Shown piece by piece: positions 9,683 through 19,143 of a stretch of DNA of 64,000 nucleotides. Source of the stretch: Halalkalibacter okhensis. Its GTDB lineage: Bacteria > Bacillota > Bacilli > Bacillales > Bacillaceae_D. A program made the position numbers and the translations under genes. A model generated the notes under the pieces. The model was not told where the DNA came from. It made no database searches and saw only the letters and a program-made list of their open reading frames with translations. Where the stretch lies: positions 186,001-250,000 of the forward strand of contig NZ_JRJU01000001.1 in the NCBI RefSeq assembly GCF_000787375.1. The letters run 5' to 3'. Within the stretch, counting starts at the first letter, position 1. Each line of letters begins with the position of its first letter.

Positions 9683-10714
9683 TTACCCTTGTTGATACAA
9701 GTTTGTTAATAGCTTCGTTAAGTCTTTTGACAATGTGTCTACCACACCTATGACTCGACGGTACTCCATTCGTGTTGGTCCAAGTATGCCAATCGTCCCC
9801 ATATGCTTACCACCAATTGAATACGAAGCTGTAATCAAACTACAGTTATCAAAGGCTTCCAACTTATTTTCTTGACCGATTTTCACTTGAATGCCATTAT
9901 GCGGCGACCGAAGAATTTGATGCATCGTTTGATCTTCTTCTAACATATTAAGCAACATTCGAACTTTATCAATATCTCTAAATTCCGGTTGTGATAAAAT
10001 GTTCGTTTTTCCACTATAGAAAACTTTTTCCGCTTTCTCAATGTCAAAAGACGGAGCGAGCATCTGCAAAACATGTTCATAATCTCGTATATGATTACGT
10101 AAAACATTTTTCACTTCAGACTGTAGTTTGTCTCTAAGCCTGTAGAGTGGGACACCCATCAAACGTTCATTCAAGATATTAACGGTTCGTTCTAGGTCAG
10201 AAGGTTCCATAGAATCGGGGACAGCGATCGTTTGATTCTCTACATGACCTGTGTCCGTAATGAGAATCAGAATAGCTGATCCTTTACTTAATGGGATGAT
10301 TTGAATATTCCTTAATGTAGTTTCAAACATCTCAGGCCCAAGTACGAGAGAAATATAACTTGTCATATTTGAAAGTATTCTTGCTGAATGTTGAATCACC
10401 GCTTCAACTTCCTGTATTCGTTCATTAAAAATCGAACGGATATCAAGCTCTTCATCTGCCGTCAAATGATGGGGCATCAGAAGATTATCGACATAATAAC
10501 GATAGCCCTTTTGTGATGGGATTCGTCCAGCCGAACTATGAGGTTTCTCTAAAAAACCTAATTCCTCAAGATCAGCCATATCATTACGAATCGTCGCTGG
10601 ACTAAACGTAATATCATCTCTTTTGGAGATGCTTCGCGAGCCAACTGGCTCTGCAGAACGGATATAATCATCAACAATAGCATGCAGAATTAACAATTGT
10701 CTATCTGTCAACAT
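9683..10714 (-). CDS. hrcA: Heat-inducible transcription repressor HrcA
   Basis: HrcA binds the CIRCE operator and represses the dnaK and groE operons; its activity depends on GroE. The N-terminal winged helix is visible (MLTDRQLLILHAIVDDYI, then EPVGSRSISKRDDITFSPAT and IRNDMADLEELGFLEKPHSS), followed by the GAF-like dimerisation domain. The open frame extends to 10741, but that start would lie inside the CIRCE; the ATG at 10714 gives the B. subtilis N-terminus and follows GAGGTGATGAGGGG. It is the first gene of the operon and so regulates itself. Confidence 0.96.
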   Translation of the reverse strand: MLTDRQLLILHAIVDDYIRSAEPVGSRSISKRDDITFSPATIRNDMADLEELGFLEKPHSSAGRIPSQKGYRYYVDNLLMPHHLTADEELDIRSIFNERIQEVEAVIQHSARILSNMTSYISLVLGPEMFETTLRNIQIIPLSKGSAILILITDTGHVENQTIAVPDSMEPSDLERTVNILNERLMGVPLYRLRDKLQSEVKNVLRNHIRDYEHVLQMLAPSFDIEKAEKVFYSGKTNILSQPEFRDIDKVRMLLNMLEEDQTMHQILRSPHNGIQVKIGQENKLEAFDNCSLITASYSIGGKHMGTIGILGPTRMEYRRVIGVVDTLSKDLTKLLTNLYQQG

Positions 10715-10730
10715 CCCCTCATCACCTCTG

Positions 10731-10757
10731 TTAGCACTCACTGCATTCGAGTGCTAA
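10731..10757. promoter_or_regulatory. CIRCE operator
   Basis: TTAGCACTC, nine bases, GAGTGCTAA: a perfect match to the CIRCE consensus, 17 nt upstream of the hrcA ATG and just downstream of the sigma-A promoter. HrcA bound here blocks transcription of the whole operon until heat shock. Confidence 0.98.
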
Positions 10758-10767
10758 ATCTAATGAT

Positions 10768-10796
10768 AAAGTACCAAATAGGTAGACTTTTGTCAA
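10768..10796 (-). promoter_or_regulatory. Sigma-A promoter of the hrcA-dnaK operon
   Basis: On the minus strand, TTGACA (10796-10791), a 17-nt spacer and TACTTT (10773-10768) lie 10 nt upstream of the CIRCE, placing the operator around the transcription start. Confidence 0.8.
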
Positions 10797-10863
10797 TAAA
10801 TAAACGTTAATTATCTAAGAGAAAACCAGACATGGTCAATTAGTGACTTTTTTTATATTAAAG

Positions 10864-12012
10864 TTATAGATCTTCTAATACAGCAATGAACTGTTCAAAC
10901 ACCTCATTACCAAGAAGTAACCCTTCTTCTGTCAATTGAATCGCACCATCTCGGCTCCTCACTAACCCTCGTTGTTTCAGGTGATCAATCTCATTTGCAA
11001 AAATATTCAACAGTGACTGTCCGTAACGCTTCTCAAATTGAGCAATATTAACTCCTTCACGTTTGCGAAGTCCCATAAACATCGCCTCTTCAATTCGCTC
11101 TATGGCGCTAACCTGATGCGTTTGGAACGTAGGTAGTTCTCCTTGTTCAATTGCTTTTAAATACTTTGGTATCGGTCCGTGGTTTTGATGACGAACTCCA
11201 TTGACATACCCGTGTGCCCCGGCACCAAAACCGTAATACTCTTCATTGTTCCAGTACACTAAATTATGTTTGCTTTCATAACCCCTTTTGGCAAAATTAC
11301 TTATTTCGTATTGGATTAATCCAGCTTCTTTTGTGCGATGTAGCAATTGTTGATACATCATAACTTCGTCTTCTTCCGGAGGCAATGTAAGTTTTCCTTG
11401 ACGTTGTCGGTTGTAAAACACGGTTTTTTCCTCGACCTTTAAGGAATAAGCAGAAATATGTTCGATATCTAGATTTATGGCTTCTTTAATCGTTTCGGTA
11501 AAATGAGCTGGTTGTTGACTTGGTAATCCAAACATTAAATCTAAGGAGATATTAGTAAAACCTGCTTGTCTGCTTCTCCTGATCGCATCTTCAACACTTG
11601 ACTTTGTATGAGTACGTCCTATTTCCTTAAGTAACGACTCATTAAACGTTTGAACGCCAATGCTCAGACGATTAATCCTATTTGCTTTTAGTACTTCAAG
11701 CTTTTCCTCTTCTATACTATCGGGATTCACTTCAATCGTATATTCTTCAACATCATATAAAGGAAGAGCTTCTTTCATTCCTTTTAAAAGAGTATTCAAC
11801 TGCTCTGCTGAGAGTGCAGTAGGTGTCCCCCCACCGATATAAACGGTCCTCAAGCCTGAAGCGGGAGTATATTTCATAGTTCTTCTCATTTCTTCTAACA
11901 ATGCTTCAATATATTCATCAACTGGTTGGTTTTTCAAAAAAACTTTATTGAAATCACAATAATGGCAAATGTGTTCACAAAATGGAATATGGACATATGC
12001 AGCTGTAACCAA
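10864..12012 (-). CDS. hemW: Heme chaperone HemW (radical SAM)
   Basis: The protein belongs to the HemN-like radical-SAM family. The cluster motif C12-x3-C16-x2-C19 (PFCEHICHYCDF) and the short length (382 aa) identify it as HemW, a heme-binding chaperone, rather than the oxygen-independent coproporphyrinogen oxidase HemN. GGGTPTAL follows as the SAM-binding GG motif. The start is TTG at 12012, 7 nt after AAGGAGG. It lies between lepA and hrcA, as in B. subtilis (yqeR), with a terminator separating it from lepA. Confidence 0.92.
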   Translation of the reverse strand: MVTAAYVHIPFCEHICHYCDFNKVFLKNQPVDEYIEALLEEMRRTMKYTPASGLRTVYIGGGTPTALSAEQLNTLLKGMKEALPLYDVEEYTIEVNPDSIEEEKLEVLKANRINRLSIGVQTFNESLLKEIGRTHTKSSVEDAIRRSRQAGFTNISLDLMFGLPSQQPAHFTETIKEAINLDIEHISAYSLKVEEKTVFYNRQRQGKLTLPPEEDEVMMYQQLLHRTKEAGLIQYEISNFAKRGYESKHNLVYWNNEEYYGFGAGAHGYVNGVRHQNHGPIPKYLKAIEQGELPTFQTHQVSAIERIEEAMFMGLRKREGVNIAQFEKRYGQSLLNIFANEIDHLKQRGLVRSRDGAIQLTEEGLLLGNEVFEQFIAVLEDL

Positions 12013-12036
12013 GTTTCTTCCTCCTTATAATAGACA

Positions 12037-12062
12037 AAACCGCAGGAAAATTCCTGCGGTTC
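12037..12062 (-). terminator. Terminator after lepA
   Basis: Arms AACCGCAGGAA and TTCCTGCGGTT with a 2-nt loop follow the lepA stop; the minus strand continues TTTTGTC. The hairpin is strong and the T tract short, so some read-through into hemW is likely. Confidence 0.7.
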
Positions 12063-12072
12063 ATGTTGTTTG

Positions 12073-13893
12073 TTAATCATCCATTCGAAGAACAGCCATA
12101 AACGCTTCTTGTGGTACTTCAACGTTCCCAACTGATTTCATCCGCTTTTTACCTTCTTTTTGCTTCTCAAGTAGCTTACGTTTACGAGAGATATCTCCAC
12201 CGTAACACTTTGCAAGTACATTTTTACGAATGGCTTTAATTGTTGAACGAGCAATAATTTTTTGACCAATACTCGCTTGAACTGGCACTTCAAATTGTTG
12301 TCGAGGGATTAATTCTTTTAATTTTTCCACAATGATTTTCCCACGTTCATAGGCAAAGTCACGATGAACGATGACAGATAAAGCATCCACTGTTTCGCCA
12401 TTTAAAAGAATGTCCATTTTCACAAGTCTAGATGATTTATATCCAATTAACTCATAATCAAATGATGCATAGCCTTTTGTATTTGATTTTAATTGGTCAA
12501 AGAAATCATAAACGATCTCTGATAATGGGATTTCATATACAATTTGTACACGATTTGCATCAAGATACTGCATATCAATGAAAATCCCACGCTTACCTTG
12601 GCAAAGTTCCATGACAGATCCGACGAAATCATTAGGTACCATAATTTGTGCTTTTACATAAGGCTCTTCAACATCATCAATTTTTTGCGCATCCGGCATG
12701 TTTGATGGGTTATCAATTCTTATTTCTTCCCCATTTGTTGTTTTCACTCGGTAAATAACACTTGGAGCTGTCGTAATTAACGTAATTCCAAATTCACGCT
12801 CAATTCGCTCTTGAATGATTTCCATATGAAGCAAACCTAAAAAACCACAGCGGAAACCAAAACCTAATGCTTGTGATGTTTCCGGCTCATATTGCAACGA
12901 GGCATCATTTAATTCAAGACGCTCTAACGCTTCTCGTAAATCATTGTATTCATTGGTATCAATTGGATACAATCCACAATACACCATCGGGTTCATACGA
13001 CGGTAACCAGGTAATGGTTCCGGTGCAGGATTTGTAGCGCTTGTAATCGTATCACCAACACGCGTATCTCCTACATTTTTAATTGCTGCTGATAAGAACC
13101 CAACATCCCCAACTGTCAGTTCATCGCGTTTTTCCGCCTTAGGTGTAAATACACCAATCTCATTTACCTCAAACTCTTTCCCTGTTGCCATCATCTTAAT
13201 TTTTTGACCAGGTTTAACCGTACCTTCAACAATACGGATGTATGCAACCACTCCACGATAGGAATCATAAAGGGAGTCAAATATAAGTGCTTTTAACGGT
13301 GCTTCAGGATCTCCAGTAGGTGCAGGAACCTTTTCTACGACTTGCTCTAAAATCTCTTCAATCCCAATTCCGTTCTTCGCCGAAGCAAGTACGGCATCAG
13401 AAGTATCCAATCCAATAACATCTTCAACCTCTTGCTTCACTCGATCTGGTTCAGCACTAGGCAAGTCAATTTTGTTAATAACTGGGAGAATCTCCAAGTC
13501 ATTATCTAACGCTAAATACACATTCGCAAGCGTCTGTGCTTCAATTCCTTGAGCTGCATCTACAATAAGTAGAGCCCCTTCACAGGCAGCTAAGCTTCTT
13601 GACACTTCATAAGTAAAATCGACGTGTCCTGGTGTATCAATTAAATGAAAAATATATTCCTCGCCGTCTTTCGCTTTGTATGTTAGCTGAACAGCGTTAA
13701 GTTTAATTGTAATCCCGCGCTCTCTCTCCAAATCCATCGCATCGAGCGTTTGCTCTTTCATTTCACGTTCAGTTAGTGCTCCCGTTTTCTCTAAAATACG
13801 GTCAGCAAGCGTCGACTTCCCGTGGTCAATATGGGCGATGATCGAAAAATTCCTTATCTTCACCTGACGTGCTAGCCTTTGTTCTTTGTTCAT
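12073..13893 (-). CDS. lepA: Elongation factor 4 (LepA)
   Basis: LepA is a ribosome-bound translational GTPase related to EF-G that acts on stalled or misassembled ribosomes. The 606-residue protein has the P-loop AHIDHGKS (20-27), switch and G3 DTPGHVDF, and G4 NKIDLP. Domain II, the EF-G-like domain V (YEPVKAQI-type region, here [17 protein letters not shown]) and the LepA-specific C-terminal domain follow. The ATG at 13893 follows TAGGAGTGATC. It has its own promoter and faces away from the YjcZ-like gene. Confidence 0.97.
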   Translation of the reverse strand: MNKEQRLARQVKIRNFSIIAHIDHGKSTLADRILEKTGALTEREMKEQTLDAMDLERERGITIKLNAVQLTYKAKDGEEYIFHLIDTPGHVDFTYEVSRSLAACEGALLIVDAAQGIEAQTLANVYLALDNDLEILPVINKIDLPSAEPDRVKQEVEDVIGLDTSDAVLASAKNGIGIEEILEQVVEKVPAPTGDPEAPLKALIFDSLYDSYRGVVAYIRIVEGTVKPGQKIKMMATGKEFEVNEIGVFTPKAEKRDELTVGDVGFLSAAIKNVGDTRVGDTITSATNPAPEPLPGYRRMNPMVYCGLYPIDTNEYNDLREALERLELNDASLQYEPETSQALGFGFRCGFLGLLHMEIIQERIEREFGITLITTAPSVIYRVKTTNGEEIRIDNPSNMPDAQKIDDVEEPYVKAQIMVPNDFVGSVMELCQGKRGIFIDMQYLDANRVQIVYEIPLSEIVYDFFDQLKSNTKGYASFDYELIGYKSSRLVKMDILLNGETVDALSVIVHRDFAYERGKIIVEKLKELIPRQQFEVPVQASIGQKIIARSTIKAIRKNVLAKCYGGDISRKRKLLEKQKEGKKRMKSVGNVEVPQEAFMAVLRMDD

Positions 13894-13936
13894 GACATGA
13901 TCACTCCTACATTCTCGTACAAGTACACTATTTTTG

Positions 13937-13965
13937 ATTATACCAATCGTTTAAGACTCAGGCAA
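13937..13965 (-). promoter_or_regulatory. Sigma-A promoter of lepA
   Basis: On the minus strand TTGCCT, 17 nt, TATAAT, ending about 44 nt before the lepA ATG. Confidence 0.75.
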
Positions 13966-14110
13966 CAAAACTTCGAATCAATTCACCAACTTATAATTGA
14001 GAATCCCAAAATTGGGCTCTGTAATCAAGTAAATTCACTTTACCAGCTATCTCAATTAGGTTGTATTTGCATACTTTGAAAGTATCTTCTTAGAAAAGGT
14101 GGGGTTTTTT

Positions 14111-14365
14111 ATGTTATTTTTGGGCGGACCTTTCACTGGGGTATCATTCGGAGGAGGTACAGAGTCTCCGGGGGCAGAAGTAGGCTATGGTACAGCCGCT
14201 GCACCAGCATCAAAGTACTATGGTGTAGGCGTTGATTATGCCGATCCTGTAACAGCGTATGAATACGGAATACCAACATCGGAGTACCCAACTTCTACAA
14301 CAGAAGACGAGTTTGCATTCGTTGTTGTCTTATTTATCCTTCTAGTAACCAACGGATTAACTTGA
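14111..14365 (+). CDS. Small YjcZ-like hydrophobic-tail protein
   Basis: This 84-residue protein has a Gly/Ala/Tyr/Pro-rich body (repeated tyrosines in SKYYGVGVDYADPVTAYEYG) and a C-terminal hydrophobic segment EDEFAFVVVLFILLV. That tail closely resembles the FALIVVLFILLIIVG ending of the small YjcZ family of Bacillus sporulation-associated proteins, which are usually only 25-50 residues. The ATG at 14111 follows AAGGTGGGG; a GTG at 14099 is inside that ribosome-binding site. It is monocistronic and convergent with yqxA. A tail-anchored membrane or spore-layer role is inferred, not shown. Confidence 0.6.
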   Translation: MLFLGGPFTGVSFGGGTESPGAEVGYGTAAAPASKYYGVGVDYADPVTAYEYGIPTSEYPTSTTEDEFAFVVVLFILLVTNGLT

Positions 14366-14404
14366 CCCTACAACTAGTACTATCTATTATTTGCAAAAGA
14401 AAGG

Positions 14405-14443
14405 GGGCGCCATAAAGGTCTGTACCTTTTATGGCGCCCTCTC
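14405..14443. terminator. Terminator between yqxA and the YjcZ-like gene
   Basis: A strong inverted repeat (GGGCGCCATAAAGGT against ACCTTTTATGGCGCCC) lies between convergent genes. The minus strand continues into CCCTTTCTTTTGC, so it mainly serves yqxA. Confidence 0.7.
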
Positions 14444-14447
14444 ATCC

Positions 14448-14777
14448 TTAACCATTTAAAACATCATCGACAAATGACATAATTTGTGACATAACCGCGC
14501 GACTTATTGAATTTAGTCCACTAGCTAGATGATTTCCAAGATCGGAGAAGAAATTAAATCTTCCCACCTCTTCTACCGTCTTTCTTTTCTCTACTAATTC
14601 GTTAGTTGTTGTTTGGTGTTCCACTTCCTTTGCTGTAGAGCTGGTTTCATCCTGTTCTATCTGGAGTGGAATAGGTTGTGTGATCTCAAGCTCCTCGTTC
14701 ATTAATTGCACTCCAAATAGTGCACCGAGTAATAGAAGTAATCCAATCAAAGAAATCCTCACCATCAATTTCTTCAT
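14448..14777 (-). CDS. yqxA: YqxA-like membrane protein (DUF3679)
   Basis: This 109-residue protein has one N-terminal membrane segment (VRISLIGLLLLLGALFGVQL) and a polar extracellular part ending in an amphipathic helix (LNSISRAVMSQIMSFVDDVL). Length, topology and position directly after spoIIP match YqxA of B. subtilis. The frame extends to a GTG at 14795, but ATG 14777 sits just after AGGAGGAGAGAC and is the start. Co-transcription with spoIIP suggests a sporulation role; the function is unknown. Confidence 0.72.
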   Translation of the reverse strand: MKKLMVRISLIGLLLLLGALFGVQLMNEELEITQPIPLQIEQDETSSTAKEVEHQTTTNELVEKRKTVEEVGRFNFFSDLGNHLASGLNSISRAVMSQIMSFVDDVLNG

Positions 14778-14791
14778 GTCTCTCCTCCTAA

Positions 14792-15966
14792 TCACTCAGT
14801 ACTTGTTGCTTCGTTCTCAAAGTAGAACTCTGTAAACACTTCCGCGACCGCTTCTGCTGACCTGTATGTTTCATCCAAACTATTGTAAATTCCACCCATT
14901 TCAATTAAGACTGAGTTAGTAGATAGATCTTGATTAAATTTACCGTTAGTCCGTGGCCCATCCTTAAAGATTACACCCCTGCTTAACCCTGGGTACTTTT
15001 CTTCTAGTAAATCATGGAGTTTTTTAGCTAGTTGCATATTTTGTTCGTAATTCCCATGATTCCCACCAATAACGAAAACTGTGCGAGCAAATTCCACACC
15101 ATTAATTGTAACAGTCGTCTTATCCCTAGGAATTGTATCCCTGTGTAAATCAAAGAAAAACTTTAAACTCGCGTTGTTATCCATTGCTTCCTTCACAAAT
15201 TCACGAGAAGCATCATAGGATTGTGCATACTGCCAACCTCTATCCACCAAATTTTCTTGTACATCTCTTTCCTCAACCTCTACTCCAATCCCTCTTTTTT
15301 CAAGTTCTTGCGCTAACTTTTCGCCGACTAATGTTATATTAATTTGTCTATGAAATGCTTCATTTGGAACATCTGTCTCTAATTCAGGAAGAAATGATTC
15401 TGTATTATGAGAGTGTATAATATGAACCACTTTCTCACCATTTGTGTGCCTTGCGATTGCTCTGCTTCTTTTTCCATTTCTTCTAATTGAGCCAAACTTT
15501 CCTGCGTTGCTTCCCTCTCAGCCATAATCACATCCATTGGCGGTGCCGACTCAACAGGAAGTGTTGTATAATCCATTCCTTCCCCTGCAACGATAATTTG
15601 GCCGTCAAATAAGGCGAAACCAGGTAGCTCCCTCCCTAGTAAACTTCTAGGGTCGTCCGGGTTAATACTCGTCGCCACTTGAAAGGCGATATTGGACAAA
15701 CTAGGTGGTTCACTATCCTCTGGCAAAGATTGAGTAAATAATTTATTTTCCATGCCTAAGACATGTACAAAATCCTCACCCCTAATATTGTTCGCCCATT
15801 CATGTACTTGATTAGAGGCTAATCCATATCCAGGCTCAAACGACGTTAACATTCCAGTAAAAATAAACAAAGCCATTATGCCAATGATGGTCATAGTAAT
15901 TAACCGCTTTAGGCTCGTCCGGTTAATTGTAAAACTACGAAAGTGATTTCTTTTCATAAAGCCCAT
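14792..15966 (-). pseudogene. spoIIP: spoIIP, split by an apparent single-base frameshift
   Basis: SpoIIP is the membrane-anchored peptidoglycan amidase/endopeptidase that works with SpoIID and SpoIIM in engulfment. The N-terminal part (ATG 15966 to a stop at 15379) has the membrane anchor and the conserved DPRSLLGRELPGFALFDGQI region. The catalytic part continues in another frame: TNGEKVVHIIHSHNTESFLP, then FFDLHRD, GGNHGNYEQN, and LLIEMGG-like VLIEMGG. The two align end to end with one B. subtilis SpoIIP, and the frames meet at about 15441-15450, where a short GTGTG repeat occurs. Restoring one base there gives a full-length protein. It is either a real mutation or a sequence error; I see no convincing slippery heptamer. 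Confidence 0.85.
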
Positions 15967-16074
15967 CCCTTCTCCTTGTGTAGATAGCTTGTACATACGG
16001 ATATGAGTCATTGCTGCAATGTAAAGGAGCTTCTACACCACTACTATGTGAAATGATGAGGGGTTAGAACAAAA

Positions 16075-16121
16075 AATAGAAAAAGGTGCCCAAAAGTCTT
16101 TTTTGACCTTTTAGGGCACCT
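16075..16121 (-). terminator. Strong terminator upstream of spoIIP
   Basis: Arms AGGTGCCC and GGGCACCT enclose an inner AAAGTC/GACTTTT-type pairing, followed on the minus strand by TTTTTCTATTTTTTG. It ends transcription coming from gpr and the element between, separating gpr from spoIIP. Confidence 0.8.
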
Positions 16122-16180
16122 CCTTGTATGAAGTAGATGATCTTAAGAATTATGCCAGATAAACTTGTTTCCTTTCTGTT

Positions 16181-16312
16181 TTATATGGGGAGGACGTGTT
16201 CTCCACATGTTCGTTTCATTGCGCTACCCCTGTTTGCGATGGCTTCTCTCGCCGTGCGCTTTCCTGCAAGTTCACTCAAAAAGCTTAAAACCTTTACGGC
16301 GGCTCCGCTCAT
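16181..16312 (-). other. 43-codon open frame in a repeat-like spacer
   Basis: Between gpr and spoIIP the minus strand holds an ATG-initiated 43-codon frame reading MSGAAVKVLSFLSELAGKRT and ending KRTCGEHVLPI. It has no ribosome-binding site and starts just after a perfect hairpin. The stretch is more G+C rich than its surroundings. It may be a fragment of a dispersed intergenic repeat rather than a gene. I could not compare it with other genomes. Confidence 0.3.
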
Positions 16313-16319
16313 CGCATCG

Positions 16320-16360
16320 AGAGACCAGAAAAGGGGAAGACCGCCCCTTTTCTGGTCTCT
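16320..16360. terminator. Long hairpin after gpr
   Basis: A perfect 17-bp inverted repeat (AGAGACCAGAAAAGGGG and its complement) with a 7-nt loop abuts the gpr stop. It lacks a T tract on the minus strand, so it may stabilise the mRNA 3' end rather than terminate. Confidence 0.55.
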
Positions 16361-16362
16361 CT

Positions 16363-17484
16363 CTAGTGCGTATATGCTCCTACATTTTCTTGATTTATTT
16401 TTTGGTGCAGGGCTGCATTTAGTCCTGCTGCGATGACATTAGCCATGTCGTCAATAAAGACATCCACTTCTTTTGGTGTGACCATTAGATTATGGCCAAG
16501 AGGAGCAAGAACTTCTTGGATTAGCTGGCGTTTTTCATTATCAGGTAAATTTCCGACCATCCCCATAATCGTTGAGCGTTTTTGCTCATCCGGTAGATCC
16601 TCATCTGTCAGTTTCCTTTTTTCACCAAAGGTCATTCCCGCAGGAGCAAGAGACCGAGATGGTGCGTTGCCTTCTTTCATCTCTTTCCCAAAATGCTTAA
16701 GTACATAGTCAATCGTGTCACTCGTAATCGATACAGCATCAACAACAGTAGGAATACCAACAGCAATAACGGGAATTCCTAAAGCTTCTTTGCTGAGTTC
16801 CTTCCTTTTGTTTCCAACACCACTCCCCGGATGAATTCCTGTATCTGAAATTTGAATGGTGGAATTGACCCTTTCAATGGAGCGCGAAGCAAGGGCATCT
16901 ATAGCAATGACAAAATCTGGTTTCGTCTTTTCAATGATGCCGTAAATGACATCGCTTGTTTCGATCCCGGTTAACCCCATAACACCAGGTGTAATCGCGC
17001 TCACTGAACGGAATCCATCTTGAACTTGTTCAGGAGCTAAATTGAACAGATGACTTGTCACTAGTAAGTTTTCTACTGCAATTGGACCTAAAGCATCTGG
17101 TGTGACATTCCAATTCCCAAGACCAACAACAAGGCACTTATCCGATTCCTTAATGCCGATATCTTTTAAAAAAGCAGAAAAAGAATTGGCAAAGACGCGT
17201 TCCATATTTTCCTGTATTTCCGTATCCTTTTTTCGAATGCCTAGTGATTCGAATGTTAAATAATTTCCTGCTTTTTTTCCTAACCTTTTCGCACCGACTT
17301 CATCAATAATGACTCGTGTAATCGTAACTCCATCTACTGTCTCTTCGTTTATCTGAACCCCATTGACTTCTTTTGGGGGCATTCCTTTTGCTGCTTTCTC
17401 TTCTTGTTCTAACACCATTTGGTGAGCTTCCACTGCTAAATCTGTACGGATTTGATATTGATCAAGATTTAATTCTTCACTCAT
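16363..17484 (-). CDS. gpr: Spore germination protease GPR
   Basis: GPR degrades small acid-soluble spore proteins at germination. It is made in the forespore as a zymogen, and the N-terminus [20 protein letters not shown] contains the autoprocessing site region (IR/TDLA) known from B. megaterium GPR. The 373-residue length is normal. Conserved segments include [18 protein letters not shown] and [19 protein letters not shown] 17484 is preferred over GTG 17493 because the latter is too close to the AGGAG. It is divergent from rpsT and upstream of spoIIP, as in B. subtilis. Confidence 0.95.
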   Translation of the reverse strand: MSEELNLDQYQIRTDLAVEAHQMVLEQEEKAAKGMPPKEVNGVQINEETVDGVTITRVIIDEVGAKRLGKKAGNYLTFESLGIRKKDTEIQENMERVFANSFSAFLKDIGIKESDKCLVVGLGNWNVTPDALGPIAVENLLVTSHLFNLAPEQVQDGFRSVSAITPGVMGLTGIETSDVIYGIIEKTKPDFVIAIDALASRSIERVNSTIQISDTGIHPGSGVGNKRKELSKEALGIPVIAVGIPTVVDAVSITSDTIDYVLKHFGKEMKEGNAPSRSLAPAGMTFGEKRKLTDEDLPDEQKRSTIMGMVGNLPDNEKRQLIQEVLAPLGHNLMVTPKEVDVFIDDMANVIAAGLNAALHQKINQENVGAYTH

Positions 17485-17555
17485 TTGGATCACACTCCTA
17501 GTATAGACTCTCTCGTGAATGTAGTGTCCCCCTCTCTCATGTTTTCATTCTTCTA

Positions 17556-17584
17556 TTGCAATCATGCGTTGTTTTTGGTACAAT
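17556..17584 (+). promoter_or_regulatory. Sigma-A promoter of rpsT
   Basis: TTGCAA, 17 nt, TACAAT, about 120 nt upstream of the rpsT ATG, leaving a leader of about 110 nt. Confidence 0.75.
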
Positions 17585-17703
17585 GCAATTTGTTGTATGA
17601 ATGATGCGAAACGTGTCAACGTACCTTAAAAAAGAAGAGAAACCGTTCATAAATAGATGGACTGGGATCAAACCTGAACAACATGTATTAGGAGGTGAAT
17701 AAT

Positions 17704-17970
17704 ATGCCAAATATTAAATCTGCGATCAAACGTGTGAAAACAGCTGACAAGCGTCGTGCTCAAAACATGTCTGTAAAATCTGCTCTACGTACTGCAATCA
17801 AAAACTTTGAAGCAAAAGTAGAAGCTGGTGATGTTGAAGTAGCGAAAGCAGCTTTCACTGAAGCTACTAAAAAGCTTGATAAAGCAGCTAACAAAGGTCT
17901 TATTCATAAAAATGCAGCATCTCGTCAAAAGTCACGTCTTGCGAAGAAGCTTAACGGACTTTCTGCATAA
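17704..17970 (+). CDS. rpsT: 30S ribosomal protein S20
   Basis: The 88-residue basic protein ([21 protein letters not shown], ending [15 protein letters not shown]) is S20, a primary binder of 16S rRNA helices 9, 11 and 44. The ATG at 17704 follows GGAGGTGAATAAT; the upstream GTG at 17695 overlaps that site and gives a non-conserved extension. It is a single-gene unit with its own promoter and terminator. Confidence 0.97.
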   Translation: MPNIKSAIKRVKTADKRRAQNMSVKSALRTAIKNFEAKVEAGDVEVAKAAFTEATKKLDKAANKGLIHKNAASRQKSRLAKKLNGLSA

Positions 17971-17975
17971 TGGCT

Positions 17976-18007
17976 AAAGCACACGAATTTAATTCGTGTG
18001 CTTTTTT
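17976..18007. terminator. Terminator between rpsT and holA
   Basis: Arms AAGCACACGAATT and AATTCGTGTGCTT are followed by T6 on the plus strand; the convergent holA end can use the other side. Confidence 0.9.
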
Positions 18008-18016
18008 CATGTAATT

Positions 18017-19045
18017 TTAATTGGCATGTATACTGGCCAATTTCATTAATAACAGTTCGACTGCTAAAACCTTCTCCATTTTCCCTGATTTTATGGCATA
18101 ATCTGTATCAGCAGCCGCTTCAAGTAATTGAAGAAGTTTTTGATCATCAAACTTATTCATTTGTTGGCTTGCCAATTTAACGACATATGGATGAAGCTTT
18201 AATTGCATGGCTATTTGTTTCTGCGAATAGCTTCTCCGACTCATTTCCTTAACTTGATAGTATATTCGTAACTGCCTAGCAATTAAAGCCAATAATTTTA
18301 ACGGTTCTTCTTTTTGCTTTAACAAGTCATGATAAATCGACAATGCTTGATCAAGCCTTTGTTTTACTGCAAACTCAATTAATGCAAATACATCTTGTTC
18401 TAGTGAGCGAGCGACAAGTAGATCAACAACCTCAGCATTGACCTGCCCATTTTCCCCTACATATAAGGCAAGCTTTTCCATTTCCGATGCAAGGAGCAAC
18501 AACTTCGGCCCGACTCGTTCTAACAAATGATTTTTTCCATCTGATGTAAATTGAAATCCTTTTGCCGTGGCTTGATCATCAAGCCACTCACTAAGCATGC
18601 GATCATCAAAAGGAAGGCATTCCACTAATGTTGTCTTTTGTTTGAGCGCTTTCGTAATTTTTTTACGTTCATCTAACTTTTCGTAAGGTGCGAGCAAAAT
18701 CACAATAGCTTCTGGTGACGGCTGTTCTATGTATTGTTGAATCCGCAAAACGTCATGCTCTAATTTTGAATCCGGCTTTTGCGTGGAAACCAAGGAGAAA
18801 TCTTTTATGATAACGACTTTTTTCCCACCGAAAAAAGGAAAGGTTTCCGCCTCTTCTACAGCCAGGTCAAGCAATGTATCTTGAAGACTAAATGTGATTA
18901 CATTGGGGTCATCTTGAGCACCAACGGTTTGTTTGATAATTTGATACACTAGATCTTCCATCAAAAAGGTCTGAGTACCATACATAAAATAAACGGATTT
19001 GATGTTCCCATTCAGAATTTCTTTTCTTATTTTTAAATACGACAT
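18017..19045 (-). CDS. holA: DNA polymerase III delta subunit HolA
   Basis: HolA opens the beta sliding clamp within the clamp loader. The 342-residue protein (YqeN in B. subtilis) has the family N-terminal fold beginning VYFMYGTQTFLMEDLVYQI, the segment ETFPFFGGKKVVIIKDFSL, and the hallmark VILLAPYEKLDERKKITKALK region near residue 115. The ATG at 19045 is 6 nt after GAGGA, whereas ATG 19051 touches it. It is preceded by a structured leader with a terminator (19144-19250). Confidence 0.93.
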   Translation of the reverse strand: MSYLKIRKEILNGNIKSVYFMYGTQTFLMEDLVYQIIKQTVGAQDDPNVITFSLQDTLLDLAVEEAETFPFFGGKKVVIIKDFSLVSTQKPDSKLEHDVLRIQQYIEQPSPEAIVILLAPYEKLDERKKITKALKQKTTLVECLPFDDRMLSEWLDDQATAKGFQFTSDGKNHLLERVGPKLLLLASEMEKLALYVGENGQVNAEVVDLLVARSLEQDVFALIEFAVKQRLDQALSIYHDLLKQKEEPLKLLALIARQLRIYYQVKEMSRRSYSQKQIAMQLKLHPYVVKLASQQMNKFDDQKLLQLLEAAADTDYAIKSGKMEKVLAVELLLMKLASIHAN

Positions 19046-19143
19046 ATACATTCCTCATTTTTGCTTGACTATTTCCCGACAATTTCGGGAATCCTATTGC
19101 TTGTCCTCTTTTTAGGATAGACAATCCTTGTCCATATGACAAG

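Noticed and set aside
15379-15480. Programmed -1 frameshift in spoIIP
   Set aside because: The only A-rich run (GGAAAAAG) does not allow both tRNAs to re-pair after slippage, and using it would replace a plausible sequence by an Arg/Ser-rich one. Kept only as an unlikely alternative.
16137-16436. Plus-strand frames of 85-99 codons over the gpr end
   Set aside because: They lie antisense to gpr and to the repeat-like block, lack ribosome-binding sites and resemble no family.
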